Assembly (NCBI GenBank): GCA_030373505.1
Contig: JAUCYS010000003.1
Span: forward strand, 1-64,000
Direction of reading: 5' to 3'
Source: Parasphingorhabdus sp.
GTDB taxonomy: Bacteria; Pseudomonadota; Alphaproteobacteria; Sphingomonadales; Sphingomonadaceae
DNA: 64,000 bases
Numbering within the stretch: the first letter of the stretch is position 1; each line of letters begins with the position of its first letter. Shown here piece by piece: positions 50,725 to 60,859 of this stretch. A model generated the notes under the pieces. The model saw only the letters and a list, made by a program, of their open reading frames with translations, was not told the origin of the DNA and did no database searches. A program made the position numbers and the translations under genes.

Positions 50725-51912
50725 ATGACCACCCCATCGCGACCCTCCTCGATCGGCAATGCCGAACGGAAGCAGCGGCTGGACGATTTGCGCCATGCCA
50801 TGCCCGCAAGCAGGGTTGACGCCGTACTGATCACCCCGGGCAGCAATATGCGCTATTTCTTTGGCGAGGCCTTTTATGAAAGCGAGCGCCTTGTCAGCAT
50901 CCTGATCACCGCCGACCGCACCACCTTCATCTGCCCGAAATTCGAGGAATCGGCGATCCGCGCCAAATTTCCGATGGCTTCCGAAATGGCCTTCTGGGAA
51001 GAGCATGAAAGCCCGTTCACGCTCGTCGCATCCCTGTTGACCGAACAGGGCTGCCAGCGATGCGCGATCGACCCGGAATGTTCCTATGGCCATGCTGCCC
51101 GGCTGGTCGACGCGCTGGGCCAGCTGGACGAGCCGATTGCCAGCGACTCTGCCGCTGCCCTCATCGCACCGCTGCGCGCAACCAAATCGCAGCAGGAAAT
51201 CGACCTGATGATCGCGGCGATGCAGCTCACTCTCTCGGTCCATCAGACGATCTTCGAGTGGATCAAGCCAGGCATGAAGGCCAGCGAAGTAATTGCCGAA
51301 ATCGATCGCCTGCACCGCGCGGGCGGAGCCGATGGCGGCAACAGTTTCTGCGCGGTCCAGTTCGGCGAGGCGACCTCGCATCCGCACGGCGTTCCTGGCG
51401 ACCCGACGCTGCAGGACGGCGAGCTGATCCTGATCGATACCGGCTGCACCATCGACGGCTATAATTCCGATATCACCCGCACCTATGCCCTGTCCAAACT
51501 GGACAGCGGGACCGAGAAGCTCTGGCATATCGAAAAGCAGGCCCAGCAGGCTGCCTTCGACGCCGCCGCCATCGGCACGCCATGCGAAGCGGTCGACCAG
51601 GCCGCCCGCGACGTGCTGATCCGCCACGGCCTTGGTCCCGACTATGATCTGCCGGGCCTTCCCCACCGCACCGGCCATGGCATCGGCCTCGATATCCACG
51701 AAGGCCCCTATCTGGTGAAGGGCGACCGCACCCCGCTTGCCGAGGGCATGTGCTTCTCCAACGAACCGATGATCGTGGTGCCGGGCCGGTTCGGTATCCG
51801 GCTGGAGGATCATTTCTATATGACGGAGTCGGGGCCGCAATGGTTCACCGAGCCGCAGCAGGATCTGTACCGGCCCTTTGGCCAGGGCATGGCCCGACAC
51901 GCGGCCGGGTAG
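50725..51912 (+). CDS. M24 family metallopeptidase (Xaa-Pro aminopeptidase-like)
   Basis: 395 aa. Creatinase-type N-terminal domain then the pita-bread fold. Metal ligands: Asp in 'LIDTGCTIDGYNSDITR' (two Asp), His in 'HRTGHGIGLDIHEGP', Glu in 'SNEPMIVVPG' and Glu in 'RLEDHFYM'. It removes N-terminal residues before proline. It stands 53 bp after the serine hydrolase. Confidence 0.92.
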   Translation: MTTPSRPSSIGNAERKQRLDDLRHAMPASRVDAVLITPGSNMRYFFGEAFYESERLVSILITADRTTFICPKFEESAIRAKFPMASEMAFWEEHESPFTLVASLLTEQGCQRCAIDPECSYGHAARLVDALGQLDEPIASDSAAALIAPLRATKSQQEIDLMIAAMQLTLSVHQTIFEWIKPGMKASEVIAEIDRLHRAGGADGGNSFCAVQFGEATSHPHGVPGDPTLQDGELILIDTGCTIDGYNSDITRTYALSKLDSGTEKLWHIEKQAQQAAFDAAAIGTPCEAVDQAARDVLIRHGLGPDYDLPGLPHRTGHGIGLDIHEGPYLVKGDRTPLAEGMCFSNEPMIVVPGRFGIRLEDHFYMTESGPQWFTEPQQDLYRPFGQGMARHAAG

Positions 51913-51988
51913 CGGCCTATCCGGACTAATCCTTATATGACCCTGTGCGGTGCCGGTGTAGCACGTCGATGCTCAAAGGAGACTCGTC

Positions 51989-52939
51989 ATGCCGGTCAGG
52001 TTCACTCGTGTCTTTGCTGCCGCTGCCTCCGCTGCAGGAGCGCTCGTCTATGCCGGCTATCGGCATGACGCGCGTGCTATCCGGGATAGGGTGGACGGTG
52101 GCAGCACCGTCGCCGACACGGCTGCAGGCAGGATCGAATATGCGGACATCGGCGAAGGCGAAGCGATGCTCGTCATTCACGGTGCCGGAGGCGGTTATGA
52201 TCAGGGGCTTTTGATCGCGAGGGATTTCGCGGCCGGGCATCGGGTGGTCGCGCCTTCCCGCTTCGGCTATTTGAAGACGCCTGCTCCGGAAGACAGTTCG
52301 CCAGCAGCACAGGCCGACGCCCACGCCGCTCTCCTTGATTCTCTCCAGGTCGGGCAAGCCATTGTCGTTGGCGTGTCGGCTGGTGCACCCAGCGCGATCG
52401 AAATGGCCCTCCGTCATCCGCAGCGCGTCAAGGCGCTCATCCTGCTGGTCCCGCGGACCTATCACCCGACGCAGACCGTCGGCGCTGATGGCAGCGTTCC
52501 CAGCCAGACCGTGCTGCGGCTCATCGAATCGTCAGCGGATTTCCTTTTCTGGCTGGCCATGCGCGTCAGTCGCGCCAGTCTCGTGCGCTTTTTCGGGGTG
52601 CCGCCGGAAGTGGAGGCGCGTGCATCGACAGTGGAACAGGCTCGCGCTACCGAAATAATGAACAGCGTCCTTCCTCTGTCATGGCGAGTCCGCGGTCTCC
52701 AACTGGATGGCCTGACCAGGATAGGGCCATGGCCGCTCGAGAAAATCGCGGCTCCCACCCTGATCATCTCCGCCGAAGACGATCTGTACAAGACGCTTCC
52801 GGGCGCGCGCTTCACGGCGGAGCATATTCCCGGTGCCGAACTCCATGTGCTGGCGAGGGGAGGGCACCTGATGGTTGGACAAACCGCAAGCGTTCGAAAG
52901 CTCGTGCGAGACTTTCTCGAGCGGCAGCGGTTTGCCTGA
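51989..52939 (+). CDS. Membrane-anchored or secreted alpha/beta hydrolase
   Basis: 316 aa. An N-terminal hydrophobic helix (residues 6-23) suggests export or anchoring. 'MLVIHGAGGGYDQG' is the HG oxyanion motif, nucleophile Ser in GVSAGAPSA, Asp in 'IISAEDDLYKTLP' and His in 'LARGGHLMVG'. Substrate unknown; possibly an epoxide or ester hydrolase. Confidence 0.82.
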   Translation: MPVRFTRVFAAAASAAGALVYAGYRHDARAIRDRVDGGSTVADTAAGRIEYADIGEGEAMLVIHGAGGGYDQGLLIARDFAAGHRVVAPSRFGYLKTPAPEDSSPAAQADAHAALLDSLQVGQAIVVGVSAGAPSAIEMALRHPQRVKALILLVPRTYHPTQTVGADGSVPSQTVLRLIESSADFLFWLAMRVSRASLVRFFGVPPEVEARASTVEQARATEIMNSVLPLSWRVRGLQLDGLTRIGPWPLEKIAAPTLIISAEDDLYKTLPGARFTAEHIPGAELHVLARGGHLMVGQTASVRKLVRDFLERQRFA

Positions 52940-53139
52940 TATATCTCCGCCAACAACCGTCGCAGCCGGAACCCGTCTCAAGCGTTGCGGAGCCAATCTT
53001 GGTCGGGCAGCTGCGGTGATGACGTCTTTCCAGGTCGTGTCTATGGTAAGCTATATTTGAGGCAGCCAGAGCTTCAATCATTTGCAAGGTTACGAGCATC
53101 CCAAGAGCGCTCCCAATCTTGCTCGGCTAAGCGGAACGC

Positions 53140-53169
53140 TTGCTAAGCCACGTCGATAGATTATATGAT
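53140..53169 (+). promoter_or_regulatory. Promoter of the tetR-like gene, probably giving a leaderless mRNA
   Basis: TTGCTA (53140-53145), 18 nt, TATGAT (53164-53169). The transcript would start near 53176-53177, where the ATG lies. The -10 overlaps a 14-bp perfect palindrome. Confidence 0.5.
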
Positions 53170-53178
53170 AGCTATCAT
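53165..53178. promoter_or_regulatory. Palindromic operator over the tetR-like start
   Basis: ATGATAGCTATCAT is a perfect 14-bp palindrome covering the -10 and the start codon. Autorepression by the TetR protein is plausible. Confidence 0.55.
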
Positions 53179-53773
53179 GGAAAAATTGGCAACGAGAGGA
53201 CGACCGCGCGAGTTCGAAATTGAACAAGCGCTTGCGGCTGCACTTAAGGTTTTCTGGGACAAGGGATATGAAGGCGCTTCCATTTCCGATTTGACTGGGG
53301 CCATGGGCATCACCCGCCCCAGCCTGTATGCCGCTTTTGGGAACAAGGAAGAACTTTTCAAGCAGGCGCTTGACCTTTATGAAACCGAAAAACTCTCCTA
53401 TGTCGGCAAGGCTCTGGAAGCCGAGACCGCAAAGGGCGTTGCGGAACGTTTTCTTTATGGCTCGATTGAAAATATTACCGGCGATTGCCCCGGCTGCCTG
53501 GGCGTGATCGCGTCGGTCAACTGTCGTGGCGGAACCTCCGATATCAGCGATGATGTACAGCGGCGTGCCCAATCTTCGAGCGAGGCGCTGCTGACGCGCA
53601 TGCAGCGGGCCATCGATGAAGGCGATTTTCCCACGGCCATGGATGCCGAGACCATCACTCGCTATCTGATGACCGTATTGCAGGGCATGTCGGTACAGGC
53701 CGGATCGGGCGCGAACCGGCATGAGTTGGAGCAGGTCGCCGAGACCACTTTGGCGATGTGGCCGTCCCGCTGA
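53177..53773 (+). CDS. TetR family transcriptional regulator
   Basis: 198 aa from ATG 53177 (ATG 53165 is in frame but lies in the -10 palindrome and lacks an SD). N-terminal helix-turn-helix 'ISDLTGAMGITRPSLYAAFG', ligand-binding domain with 'GDCPGCLGVIASVNCRGG'. It lies in the same direction 271 bp before a complete RND efflux operon, the usual layout for an efflux repressor. Confidence 0.9.
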   Translation: MEKLATRGRPREFEIEQALAAALKVFWDKGYEGASISDLTGAMGITRPSLYAAFGNKEELFKQALDLYETEKLSYVGKALEAETAKGVAERFLYGSIENITGDCPGCLGVIASVNCRGGTSDISDDVQRRAQSSSEALLTRMQRAIDEGDFPTAMDAETITRYLMTVLQGMSVQAGSGANRHELEQVAETTLAMWPSR

Positions 53774-53829
53774 ATCCATTGGATTTGCTGCGTCGCAAAA
53801 AAATATACTGCCTGGTACACAATTCGCAC

Positions 53830-53875
53830 TTGACCTGAGCAGAAAATTACATACTTATCGGTACAGAAGTTCTGT
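53830..53875 (+). promoter_or_regulatory. RND operon promoter and operator candidate
   Basis: TTGACC (53830-53835), 17 nt, ACTTAT (53853-53858). A palindrome ACAGAA-G-TTCTGT (53863-53875) sits at the likely transcription start. It differs from the palindrome over the tetR-like gene, so either that regulator reads two sites or another one is involved. The remainder of the 270-bp gap shows no gene. Confidence 0.45.
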
Positions 53876-54043
53876 CCATCCCTGCGCGTTCGTTGAACGC
53901 GAAGGATGGCTAGGGTGAAGCCGTTCGCATCGACCCAGCCGGGGCGTAACGATCAGCTAATTTGAAACATCATTTTCTGACTGAAAGGCCCTGCTTTTCA
54001 GAACGATAAATCGCGTCCTGCGAAGGGGCGAGGAGGCACGCAC

Positions 54044-55318
54044 ATGTTCATGTTCAACTCGATCAAGGCTGCTCCGGATCAGCCGGAAAACGCCGACTAT
54101 ATTGGCTCCGAAAAGCGCAACAGCAAACGCTGGTTGGCAATGGTCGCCATTCTGATCATCGTTGTCGCTGCGTGGCTGCTGCTGAGTTCGGCCAAGGCGC
54201 CGGCCCCCGCTCCTCCGGTGCCGGTCGTCGGCGTTTCCGCCCCGTTGCAGCGCCAGATCACCCAGTGGGACGAATTTATCGGCCGGTTCGAAGCCAGCCG
54301 GGCGGTGGATGTGCGCCCCCGCGTATCGGGTCAGATAACAGCGATCCATTTTACCGACGGTCAATTTGTTCGTCAGGGTGCCCCTCTGTTCACACTCGAC
54401 TCCCGCTCCTATCGCGCCGCGCTGGCGGAAGCGCAAGCGAGCGTCGCAACGGCCAGCGCCTCGCTCAATCTTGCGCGCAGCAATCTGTCCCGTGCGCAGC
54501 GGCTGATTTCGGAAGATGCTGTCGCGAAAACGGAAATAGACCGGCTGGTGGCGGAGGTGCGGGCCGGCGAAGCCGCGCTGGCCTCTGCCCAGGCGCAGGT
54601 GCGCAGCCGCAGCCTGGACGTCCAGTTCAGCACGGTTCGGGCGCCTATCTCGGGCCGCATATCGGACCGCCGCGTCGATGCCGGCAATCTTGTCGGCGGA
54701 GGCAATGGCGACAGCGCCACGCTGTTGACGACGATCAATGCGCTGGATCCCATTCACTTCACCTTCGACGGATCGGAAGCGCTTTTCCTGAAAGCCAAAC
54801 GCGAGGGGCTCGACCGCGGCGCTCCGGTCGATGTCCGGTTGCAGGATGAATCGGAATATGGCTGGCACGGCAAGCTCGATTTCACCGACAATGCGCTGGA
54901 TTCGCGGTCTGGTACGATTCGGGCGCGTGCCGTCATCGACAATCCGCAACAGTTTCTCACGCCCGGAATGTTCGGAAACATGCGCCTGCAAACCGGCGCG
55001 AAAATCGATGCGCTGCTCGTCCCGGACACGGCGGTGCAGACCGACCAGACGCGCAAGATACTGCTGGTGGTCGGCAAGGGTGGAAAGGTTGTCGCCAAGC
55101 AAGTCGAGCTCGGCGCTCTGGTCGGCGGCCTGCGCGTCATTCTCAAGGGTGTCACAGCCAGCGACAGGATTGTCATCGAAGGCACGCAAATGGCGATACC
55201 CGGCACCAAAGTGAGAGCGCGCAACCAGCGGATAGCCGCGCCTGAAAAAGAGGCCCCTTCACGGCAGGCCCTCTCTTCGCCAGCGGGCCAGGCCACGCTT
55301 TCCAACCCATCGCTCTAG
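54044..55318 (+). CDS. RND efflux membrane fusion protein
   Basis: 424 aa. A membrane anchor near residues 30-47 instead of a lipobox; then barrel-sandwich and helical hairpin ('YRAALAEAQASVATASASLN'), lipoyl half 'VRAPISGRISDRRVDAGNLV' and beta-barrel 'PVDVRLQDESEYGWHGKLD'. It links the inner-membrane pump to the outer-membrane channel. AcrA/MexA-like. 17 bp before the pump gene. Confidence 0.93.
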   Translation: MFMFNSIKAAPDQPENADYIGSEKRNSKRWLAMVAILIIVVAAWLLLSSAKAPAPAPPVPVVGVSAPLQRQITQWDEFIGRFEASRAVDVRPRVSGQITAIHFTDGQFVRQGAPLFTLDSRSYRAALAEAQASVATASASLNLARSNLSRAQRLISEDAVAKTEIDRLVAEVRAGEAALASAQAQVRSRSLDVQFSTVRAPISGRISDRRVDAGNLVGGGNGDSATLLTTINALDPIHFTFDGSEALFLKAKREGLDRGAPVDVRLQDESEYGWHGKLDFTDNALDSRSGTIRARAVIDNPQQFLTPGMFGNMRLQTGAKIDALLVPDTAVQTDQTRKILLVVGKGGKVVAKQVELGALVGGLRVILKGVTASDRIVIEGTQMAIPGTKVRARNQRIAAPEKEAPSRQALSSPAGQATLSNPSL

Positions 55319-55335
55319 CGTCCGGAGTCACCAAT

Positions 55336-58300
55336 ATGCGTCTTTCCCGTTTCTTCATTGACCGGCCGATTTTTGCCGTGGTCATCGCTGTCCTGATCAC
55401 GCTGATCGGGACGATCTCTTATAGCTTCCTTCCGGTGTCCCAATATCCGGAAGTCGTGCCTCCGACGGTAACGGTGGCAGCCGTCTATCCGGGTGCCTCG
55501 GCGGAAACCGTGGCGGATACCGTCGCCAATCCGATCGAGCAGGAAATAAATGGGGTGGAAGATATGTTGTATCTTTCCAGCCAGTCGACCGGCGACGGGC
55601 GGGTCACGATAACCGTGACCTTTAAGCCTGGCACCGATCTCGACGCTGCCCAGGTGCTTGTCCAGAACCGGGTCGCGATCGCGACGCCCCGCTTGCCCGA
55701 AGAAGTCCAGCGGCTCGGTATCGTCACCCGCAAAACCACGCCCGACTTTCTTCTCGTGATCAACCTGATCAGTCCCGACAACTCGCTCGATCGCGAATAT
55801 ATTTCCAACTATGCCCAGACCCGGATCAAGGACCGGCTGACCCGGATTGAGGGGGTCAGCGACGTCCAGATGTTCGGATCGCGGGACCTTGCGATGCGCG
55901 TCTGGCTCGATCCCGACCGGGCGGCTGCCTATGGTTTGACGGCTGGCGAGATCATCGCCGCCCTGCGCGCGCAGAATGTTCAGGTGGCCGCCGGTACGCT
56001 CGGCATACCCCCCAGCAACGGCGACGCCTTTCAGATGAGCGTTGAAACGCAGGGTCGCTTTACCGATCCGGCGCAGTTCGAACAGGTCGTGATAAGAACC
56101 GATGCCGACGGCCGTCAGGTCCGCGTCGGCGATGTGGCCCGGGTCGAGATTGGTGCGGATGATTATCAGACCTCTGCCTATCTGTCCGGCCAGGCTTCGG
56201 TCGTAATGCCGGTGTTCCAGACGCCCGGATCGAACGCGCTGGCCAGCGCGGATGCTGTCCAGGCGGAAATGGATACTCTGGCGCGGGATTTCCCTCCCGG
56301 TCTAGAATACAGGATTGTTTACAACCCGACCGAATTCATCGGCGAATCCATCGACGCCGTCGTCCATACCTTGTTCGAGGCCATATTGCTCGTCGTTCTG
56401 GTGATCATCGTTTTCCTGCAAAAATGGCGGGCGGCGATCATTCCCGTGCTTGCAATCCCGGTTTCGCTGATCGGTACCTTCTCGGTGCTGCAGATGCTCG
56501 GCTATTCGCTCAACAATCTCTCGCTGTTCGGGCTGGTGCTGGCGATCGGGATTGTGGTGGATGATGCGATCGTCGTGGTCGAAAATGTCGAACGCAATCT
56601 GGAAAAGGGCATGACGCCCTTGGAAGCCGCTCGCTTCTCGATGGACGAAGTCGGCACCGCGCTGATAGCGATCGTTCTGGTCCTGTGCGCCGTGTTCGTG
56701 CCGACCCTGTTAATTGGCGGGCTGTCGGGCGCTTTCTACCAGCAGTTCGCGGTCACCATTTCTGCCGCGACCATCATTTCGCTGGTGCTGTCGCTGACCC
56801 TCTCGCCTGCGCTAGCCGTTCTCCTGCTGCGGCATCAGCAACCACTGCCTGCCGATGCTCCGCGCTTCCGCCGCTGGGTGGAGACGGCCGGAAACAGGTT
56901 CAACCGCGCCTTCGATCGCTTTTCGACCAGCTACGGCCGCTGGACTGCGCGGCTTATTGCCATGCCGCGCCGGATGATGGCCGCCTACGGCGTGCTGATT
57001 GCCCTGACCATCGGCGCCTTGGCCTGGACCCCGACCGGCTTCATTCCGGCGCAGGATCAGGGCTATTTTCTCAGCGTCATCCAGCTTCCGCCCGGTTCCT
57101 CCACGACCCGCACCGATGTGGTGCTGAAGGAAGTGTATGAACGGATTTCCAGAGTGGACGGGATCGAAGGGGCCGTGATGTTTTCCGGATTTGACGGCCC
57201 GTCGCAGACGCGCGCCGCCAATTCGGCCGCCGCTTACTGGGTGCTCGACGATTTTGACGAGCGAGCAGCAAAGGGGCAGACGCTCGATTCGCTGATCGCC
57301 AAGGCACAGGCGCAGACCGCTGACGTTACCAATGCCAGGCTGATGATCGTCAAACCGCCGGTCCTGCAGGGTATCGGCTCCGCCGGGGGCTTCAGCATGA
57401 TGGTGCAGGACCGAAACGGGCAGGGCTATCGTGCTCTCGAAAAACAGGCCAATGCGATCATCGCCGAGGCCAACAAGGCCGAAGGTCTTGCCGGGGTCTA
57501 TACGTTTTTCGAAACCCAGACACCGCGTATTCACGCCGATATCGACCGGGCCAAGGCGCAAATTCTGGGCGTACCCCCGGGCCGCATCTTTGAAGCGCTG
57601 CAGACCTATCTCGGATCGACTTTTATCAATGATTTCAATCTGCTCGGACGGACCTATCGTGTGACCGCCCAGGCCGATGCTGACCATCGCTCGAGCCCTG
57701 CCGATATCGCCAATCTGCAAACCAGATCCGACAATGGGGCGATGGTCCCGATCGGATCGGTGGCCACGCTCAGCGACACGACCGGTCCCTATCGGGTGAC
57801 GCGCTACAATCTCGCCCCGGCGGTAGCCGTGGACGGGGATACGGCGCCGGGCTATTCCACCGGCCAGACGCTGCGCACGATGGAAAAAGTGGCAGGCGAC
57901 CAGCTTGCCTCGGGATTTGATTTCGAGTGGACCGGCATTGCCTATCAGCAGAAATATGCCGGCAATACCGCGATACTGGTCTTTTCGCTGGCGGTGCTGC
58001 TGGTATTTCTGGTGCTCGCTGCGCAATATGAAAGCCTGGTCCTGCCGCTTTCGATCATATTGATCGTGCCGATGTGCCTGCTTGCAGCCATGGCCGGTGT
58101 CAATTTGCGCGGCATGGACAACAGCGTGCTGACTCAGATCGGGCTGGTGGTGCTCATCGCGCTGTCGGCGAAGAATGCGATCCTGATCGTCGAATTTGCC
58201 CGGCAGGGCGAGCTGGAACAGGGGCTGAGCACGGTCGAGGCGGCAGTCCAGGCGGCCACCAACCGCTTGCGGCCGATCCTGATGACCAGTTTTGCCTTCA

Positions 58301-58530
58301 TTCTCGGGTCGGTTCCGCTGGTGATAGCAACCGGCGCCGGCGCGGAACTGCGGCAGGCATTGGGGACGACCGTCTGTTTCGGAATGCTGGGTGTGACCGG
58401 TTTCGGTCTGGTCTTCACCCCGACCTTCTATGTCGTCTGCCGTTCGCTCGGCGACCGGCTCGCCGGTATGCGCCGCAAGCCGGACTCTCCCCATAACCGC
58501 GCTGCCCCCGCTGCGCTTCCTGCCGAATAG
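55336..58530 (+). CDS. RND efflux transporter permease (AcrB/MexB-like)
   Basis: 1064 aa. HAE1-type: 'FFIDRPIFAVVIAVLITLIG' TM1, 'QYPEVVPPTVTV' porter loop, TM4 'GIVVDDAIVVVENVERNL' with the proton-relay Asp pair, and TM10 lysine region 'GLVVLIALSAKNAILIVEFA'. It is full length. A trimer exports hydrophobic drugs from the inner membrane and periplasm. Confidence 0.96.
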   Translation: MRLSRFFIDRPIFAVVIAVLITLIGTISYSFLPVSQYPEVVPPTVTVAAVYPGASAETVADTVANPIEQEINGVEDMLYLSSQSTGDGRVTITVTFKPGTDLDAAQVLVQNRVAIATPRLPEEVQRLGIVTRKTTPDFLLVINLISPDNSLDREYISNYAQTRIKDRLTRIEGVSDVQMFGSRDLAMRVWLDPDRAAAYGLTAGEIIAALRAQNVQVAAGTLGIPPSNGDAFQMSVETQGRFTDPAQFEQVVIRTDADGRQVRVGDVARVEIGADDYQTSAYLSGQASVVMPVFQTPGSNALASADAVQAEMDTLARDFPPGLEYRIVYNPTEFIGESIDAVVHTLFEAILLVVLVIIVFLQKWRAAIIPVLAIPVSLIGTFSVLQMLGYSLNNLSLFGLVLAIGIVVDDAIVVVENVERNLEKGMTPLEAARFSMDEVGTALIAIVLVLCAVFVPTLLIGGLSGAFYQQFAVTISAATIISLVLSLTLSPALAVLLLRHQQPLPADAPRFRRWVETAGNRFNRAFDRFSTSYGRWTARLIAMPRRMMAAYGVLIALTIGALAWTPTGFIPAQDQGYFLSVIQLPPGSSTTRTDVVLKEVYERISRVDGIEGAVMFSGFDGPSQTRAANSAAAYWVLDDFDERAAKGQTLDSLIAKAQAQTADVTNARLMIVKPPVLQGIGSAGGFSMMVQDRNGQGYRALEKQANAIIAEANKAEGLAGVYTFFETQTPRIHADIDRAKAQILGVPPGRIFEALQTYLGSTFINDFNLLGRTYRVTAQADADHRSSPADIANLQTRSDNGAMVPIGSVATLSDTTGPYRVTRYNLAPAVAVDGDTAPGYSTGQTLRTMEKVAGDQLASGFDFEWTGIAYQQKYAGNTAILVFSLAVLLVFLVLAAQYESLVLPLSIILIVPMCLLAAMAGVNLRGMDNSVLTQIGLVVLIALSAKNAILIVEFARQGELEQGLSTVEAAVQAATNRLRPILMTSFAFILGSVPLVIATGAGAELRQALGTTVCFGMLGVTGFGLVFTPTFYVVCRSLGDRLAGMRRKPDSPHNRAAPAALPAE

Positions 58531-58538
58531 GTTTTCCC

Positions 58539-59960
58539 ATGGTCAAAAAAAATCTCGCACTCACAATCCTTTCCGCGCTCGCCCTGTCGGCTTGCGCGGC
58601 GGGGCCGGATTTCGTCGTTCCCTCTCTCCCCCCTGCGGCGACCGGCCCCTATATTTCTGCAGAAGCGCAAGCCGTGTCGCCGACACCGCTGCCCACCGAA
58701 TGGTGGCGTCTTTATAACGACCCGGTGCTCGACGGTCTCGTCGAGGACACGCTGCGTGCCAATACCGATATCCGCCAGGCGGTTGCCAGGATAGCCCGTG
58801 CCCGTGCTGGTTTGCGCGGCGCGCGGGTCGATCGCCTGCCGCAAACCGCCATCGCTGGGGGCGCAAATTATGCGCGGCTTCCGGAAAGTTCGGTCCCGGC
58901 CGGTGCCAGGCGCGAGGATTGGGCTTTCGATGCCGGTGTCGAAATCGGCTATGAGGTGGATTTCTTTGGCCGGGTGTCCGGCGGTATCGAAGCGGCTCGA
59001 CTCGACCTCGCCGCCACGACAGCGGACGCCGATGCCATACGGGTGATCGCGGTCGCCGATACCACCCGCGCCTATGCCGACGCGGCCTCTGCGGCCGCCC
59101 GGTTGCAGGTCGCGCGCGACATTGTCGCGCTGCTCGACCGGTCGCTGGCGCTGACCCGCAAACGCCATGACGCAGGGATGGAAAACGGGCTGGCCGTCGC
59201 CAGGATCGAAACCTTAAGGGAGCAACGGGCGTCCCAGATTCCGGCAATAGAGGCGGAGCGGCGCGCCGCATTATTTGCGCTGGCGACGCTGACCGGGAAA
59301 GCGCCAGCCGAGCTTCCGTCAATCGCCGGCGAACGCAGTGTGGCGCTCGAAATTTCCGTGCCGCTGCCGGTTGGCGACGGCCGCGACCTGCTTGCCCGTC
59401 GCCCCGACGTACAGGCGGCAGAACAGCGCCTCGCCGCCAACACAGCGCGGATCGGCGTCGCGACAGCGGACCTGTACCCGCGCATTACGTTCGGCGGATC
59501 GCTGGGCGCGAGCGGGCCCAATATCGGCGATCTTTTCGACGGCGGGGCGCTGCGTTTCCTGCTCGGCCCGCTGATAAACTGGGCTTTCCCGAACCAGGAA
59601 CCCGCACGCGCGCGTATCGCTGCGGCGGAGGCCGCTACCCAGGAATCGCTCGCCGCCTTCGATAATACAGTGCTGCGCGCGCTTCAGGATACGGAAACGG
59701 CGCTGACCTATTACGCCCGCGCGCTGGATCGGCGGCAAGCCCTGCAAGCCGCAAAGGCTGCCGCCAGCCGCGCCGCGGCTATCACCCGCGCGCGTCAACG
59801 CGAAGGCATAGTGAACTCCCTGGAGTTGCTCGACTCCGAGCGGACCTTGGCAGAAGCCCGCGCCGAGCTGGCCGATCAGGACGGAGAAATTTCCCGGCGC
59901 CAGATCGATCTGTTCCGCGTCTTGGGCGGCGGATGGGACCGTCAGGAAAGCAGCCTGTGA
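58539..59960 (+). CDS. Outer-membrane efflux lipoprotein (OprM/NodT family)
   Basis: 473 aa. Lipobox 'ALALSACAAGPDF' with Cys19 and the family opening 'PTEWWRLYNDPVLDGLVED'. Two OEP repeats with long helices; 'LLARRPDVQAAEQRLAANTARIG' and 'LYPRITFGGSLG' are diagnostic. It is 8 bp after the pump, completing a tripartite operon. Confidence 0.94.
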   Translation: MVKKNLALTILSALALSACAAGPDFVVPSLPPAATGPYISAEAQAVSPTPLPTEWWRLYNDPVLDGLVEDTLRANTDIRQAVARIARARAGLRGARVDRLPQTAIAGGANYARLPESSVPAGARREDWAFDAGVEIGYEVDFFGRVSGGIEAARLDLAATTADADAIRVIAVADTTRAYADAASAAARLQVARDIVALLDRSLALTRKRHDAGMENGLAVARIETLREQRASQIPAIEAERRAALFALATLTGKAPAELPSIAGERSVALEISVPLPVGDGRDLLARRPDVQAAEQRLAANTARIGVATADLYPRITFGGSLGASGPNIGDLFDGGALRFLLGPLINWAFPNQEPARARIAAAEAATQESLAAFDNTVLRALQDTETALTYYARALDRRQALQAAKAAASRAAAITRARQREGIVNSLELLDSERTLAEARAELADQDGEISRRQIDLFRVLGGGWDRQESSL

Positions 59961-60169
59961 ACCACGAACGGCAGAAGCCCAAGAGGTTGGTCTTTTCTTG
60001 CAATCGATGATTTATCGCAGCGGACGCACATTTCTGTCCCATCTCCTACTGTATCACGCAATGTAGGTCATATTAGCGGCGCGGAACAGGCTGGCCATTT
60101 CCGCGGCGTTGACGAGAGATTTCAAGGTTGCGGTCTTTTCCGCGTCGTTTCCCGCGTCGTTATAATCGA

Positions 60170-60859
60170 CTATCGCGTTTCCGGCGCAAGCCGGTAGCCC
60201 ACCCCCGGTTCGTTTATGACCAGAGCCGGGCGTGCAGGATCGGCTTCTATCTTCTTGCGCAACGACCGGACAGCAACGCGCAGATATTCGAGATCATCAC
60301 GGTGCGCGGGACCCCATATCGATTCCAGTAGGCTGACATGGGTCATCACGCGGCCGGGTTTTTCTGCCAGCGTCCACAGCAGATCGAATTCCCTGGGCGT
60401 CAGGTCGGTCAGCTGGTCCCGAATGATCACCCGGTGCGTTTCACGGTCAATCGTGCCGTCCAGGAATGCGCGGCGTGTGGCGTCGACGGCATGGCCCGTC
60501 CGCCGCCGGATGGCTGACCGGACGCGCGCCAGCAGTTCCTCGCTGTCGAAGGGCTTGGTGACAAAATCGTCCGCCCCGAGATCAAGCGCCGCCACTTTCT
60601 CGGTCGTCGCATCGCGCGCGGTCAGCACGATCACCGCAAGCCCAAGGGCAGCGAGCTGTGGCACGATTTCCAGGCCATCGCGGTCCGGCAGGCCAAGGTC
60701 GAGCAATATCACATGCGGCGGCTGCGCGCCGCCGGCAATGCGCAGAGCGGCAGCGGCCGTCGCCGCTTCCTCATGACTCAGACCGGTGCGATCGAGGGCA
60801 CCGACCAGCAGGCGGCGAATGGCGGGCTCGTCATCGACGATCAGAACATCCTTACGCAT
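60170..60859 (-). CDS. kdpE: KDP operon response regulator KdpE
   Basis: 229 aa. Receiver domain with phospho-acceptor Asp54 in 'ILLDLGLPDRDG', Lys in 'DFVTKPF', and an OmpR-type winged helix ('LTPREFDLLWTLAEKPGRV', 'LEYLRVAVRSLRKKIE'). ATG 60859 has AAGGAA upstream; the frame is open further upstream inside kdpD but that is shadow. It overlaps the kdpD end by 8 bp. Confidence 0.95.
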   Translation of the reverse strand: MRKDVLIVDDEPAIRRLLVGALDRTGLSHEEAATAAAALRIAGGAQPPHVILLDLGLPDRDGLEIVPQLAALGLAVIVLTARDATTEKVAALDLGADDFVTKPFDSEELLARVRSAIRRRTGHAVDATRRAFLDGTIDRETHRVIIRDQLTDLTPREFDLLWTLAEKPGRVMTHVSLLESIWGPAHRDDLEYLRVAVRSLRKKIEADPARPALVINEPGVGYRLAPETR

